A stretch of DNA of 64,000 bases, taken from Prostheceraeus crozeri. Its lineage: Eukaryota; Platyhelminthes; Polycladida; Euryleptidae. Made by a program: the position numbers and the translations under genes. The stretch is from NCBI GenBank assembly GCA_907163375.1, contig CAJQUW010003196.1, positions 124,001 through 188,000 of the forward strand, in the 5' to 3' direction. The notes beneath the pieces were generated by a model. The model searched no databases. It had not been told where the DNA came from and worked only from the letters and a program-made list of their open reading frames with translations. This document shows positions 62,987 to 64,000 of the stretch, in pieces. Numbering within the stretch: the stretch's first letter is position 1; every line of letters starts with the position of its first letter.

Positions 62987-63685
62987 AGGGATGCGGAGTC
63001 CTATCATTTTGATAGGACTTCGACTCCGACTCCGACTCCGGGTGGCAAGTATAGCCTAGCTTTTTGAAAAAACTGGTACCCCACGTCATAGATCATTATA
63101 GGCTTACCTGAACCTATTGCTAGTGATTATTGCTGTATCAATTATCAATCATTTTCGATGAAAGTTTATCAAATGTCGCTTTAAGTTGGATGCATACGAC
63201 TCGGCTCCTCCCTGATGTGTGCTGCACACGATTTTTCTCCAGTCTCTTCTAAGCAGGAAAATCCCCCATCCTTCTTCAAAAAATGTGAGTACACTTTCGA
63301 TTTTAATGTGCGCTTTAGAGGAGCCATCACACACGATTAACGTGAGGGTAAGAGGTAATGTTCTCAAACAAACTAGTATTTCATTTTTGTCTCTGATGTG
63401 AGCTTTGGTGCGTGGGTGTGATCGAGGCTAGGAAAGTTTGTCTTCCCTACTAAATCACCGGATGAAAAGACAATCCTCATTTCACTATCACGGTTCATTC
63501 CCTCAACTATTACAAGCTTTGCATGCAGCAGTGTCTCTGTACTTTTGTTTGACGGAGAAAGTTGACATCAAGACAGTGACAGCTATGCACGAGGATAAAT
63601 AATTTGTTTGTGCTATACTTCGGGTCTAGTTATAGGCCGGAGTCCTATCATTTGACAGGACTCCGGGACTCCGACTCCGCTATCA
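62987..63685. mobile_element. Non-autonomous hAT-like element, GGAGTC family, copy 2
   Basis: Starts CAGGGATGCGGAGTCC at 62987 and carries the same interior as 21211-21869 in inverse orientation. The far end stops at GACTCCGACTCCG (about 63682) without the terminal GCATCCCTG, so it is truncated or damaged. Confidence 0.6.
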
Positions 63686-64000
63686 GGACCGGCCAAGTTT
63701 TAATGTCGTAGGGCTGGGGGGCCCTTAAATTTTCTATGTTGCGATGGATAAGACTTTTTGAAAACATTGATCTCCTTTTTCGAGTGGTGGTGCCCATTTT
63801 GCATGATTTGAAGACCTTCATGCCAAAAATTAAAATTTAAGATTTGTATTTTCAATTTTTTCATTTTTCATGAATTCATGTATTTTTTTTACTCTTCGAA
63901 AACTGTTCATTACTATTAAGGTATTTCTGCAAACTTTTACTCAAGCATATCTATATCGTATTATAACCATAATATTCCTCATTAATTTTTCACTATAAAT
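63686..64000. other. no gene seen
   Basis: AT-rich flank to the window end, no feature recognised. Confidence 0.5.

Overview
The window looks like repeat-rich nuclear DNA from a metazoan, probably a marine invertebrate. Introns have GT-AG borders (two zinc-carboxypeptidase exons). The recognisable host genes are of animal type: a PAN-like secreted protein, an LRR-Ig membrane protein and a rhodopsin-class receptor. I cannot name the species. Host genes are sparse: PAN-like (7247-7792, minus), LRR-Ig (33056-34336, plus), M14 carboxypeptidase exons (55592-55914, minus), a possible last exon (60522-60620, minus) and a GPCR (61870-62811, plus).

The left 32 kb is mostly transposon debris. It holds a piggyBac transposase cut by the window edge, with its TTAA-flanked terminus at about 1659; a decayed LINE reverse transcriptase; three Penelope-like (PLE) loci, two of them with N- and C-terminal halves in opposite orientations; and a broken Tigger/pogo-type transposase with a C-terminal zinc finger, itself hit by a LINE tail. 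There are also several MITEs and foldbacks, a LINE endonuclease fragment, and a 2.8 kb TTAA-bounded element carrying eleven copies of a CGAGTTAACTCG-type palindrome in a minisatellite.

The centrepiece is an 18.3 kb Polinton/Maverick of the adintovirus type (36041-54346) with terminal inverted repeats. It is very AT-rich and carries a nearly full virus-like gene set. Replication: protein-primed type B DNA polymerase and a possible PCNA-like clamp. Packaging and maturation: A32/FtsK-like ATPase and adenain-like protease. Virion: double jelly-roll major capsid, penton-like minor capsid, two adenovirus pVI/pX-like hydrophobic proteins, a coiled-coil fibre-like protein and a parvovirus-type phospholipase A2 domain. 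Integration: a retrovirus-like integrase in the same reading frame as the PLA2 domain. Nearly every gene starts directly after a T-tract/TTA/AAAAATG leader, and several end in a small hairpin. The polymerase, ATPase and integrase each carry stops or frameshifts, so this copy looks defective.

The most unusual signal is a family of GC-rich modular twin hairpins (a GACATC..GATGTC or GAACC..GGTTC stem joined to AGGGCTTCGCCCG) scattered through the AT-rich Polinton. Several sit in frame inside coding regions, always read as (S/T)RA(S/L)P, which recalls the palindromic elements inserted into Rickettsia genes. A second notable signal is a hammerhead ribozyme consensus inside a small TIR-bounded, tRNA-like repeat at 61301-61342, with weaker hammerhead-like folds in the PLE terminal repeats.

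The right end (54.3-64 kb) holds host exons, a clean hAT-type MITE with an 8-bp duplication (58127-58759), two tRNA-like repeats and a second GGAGTC-type hAT-like element.
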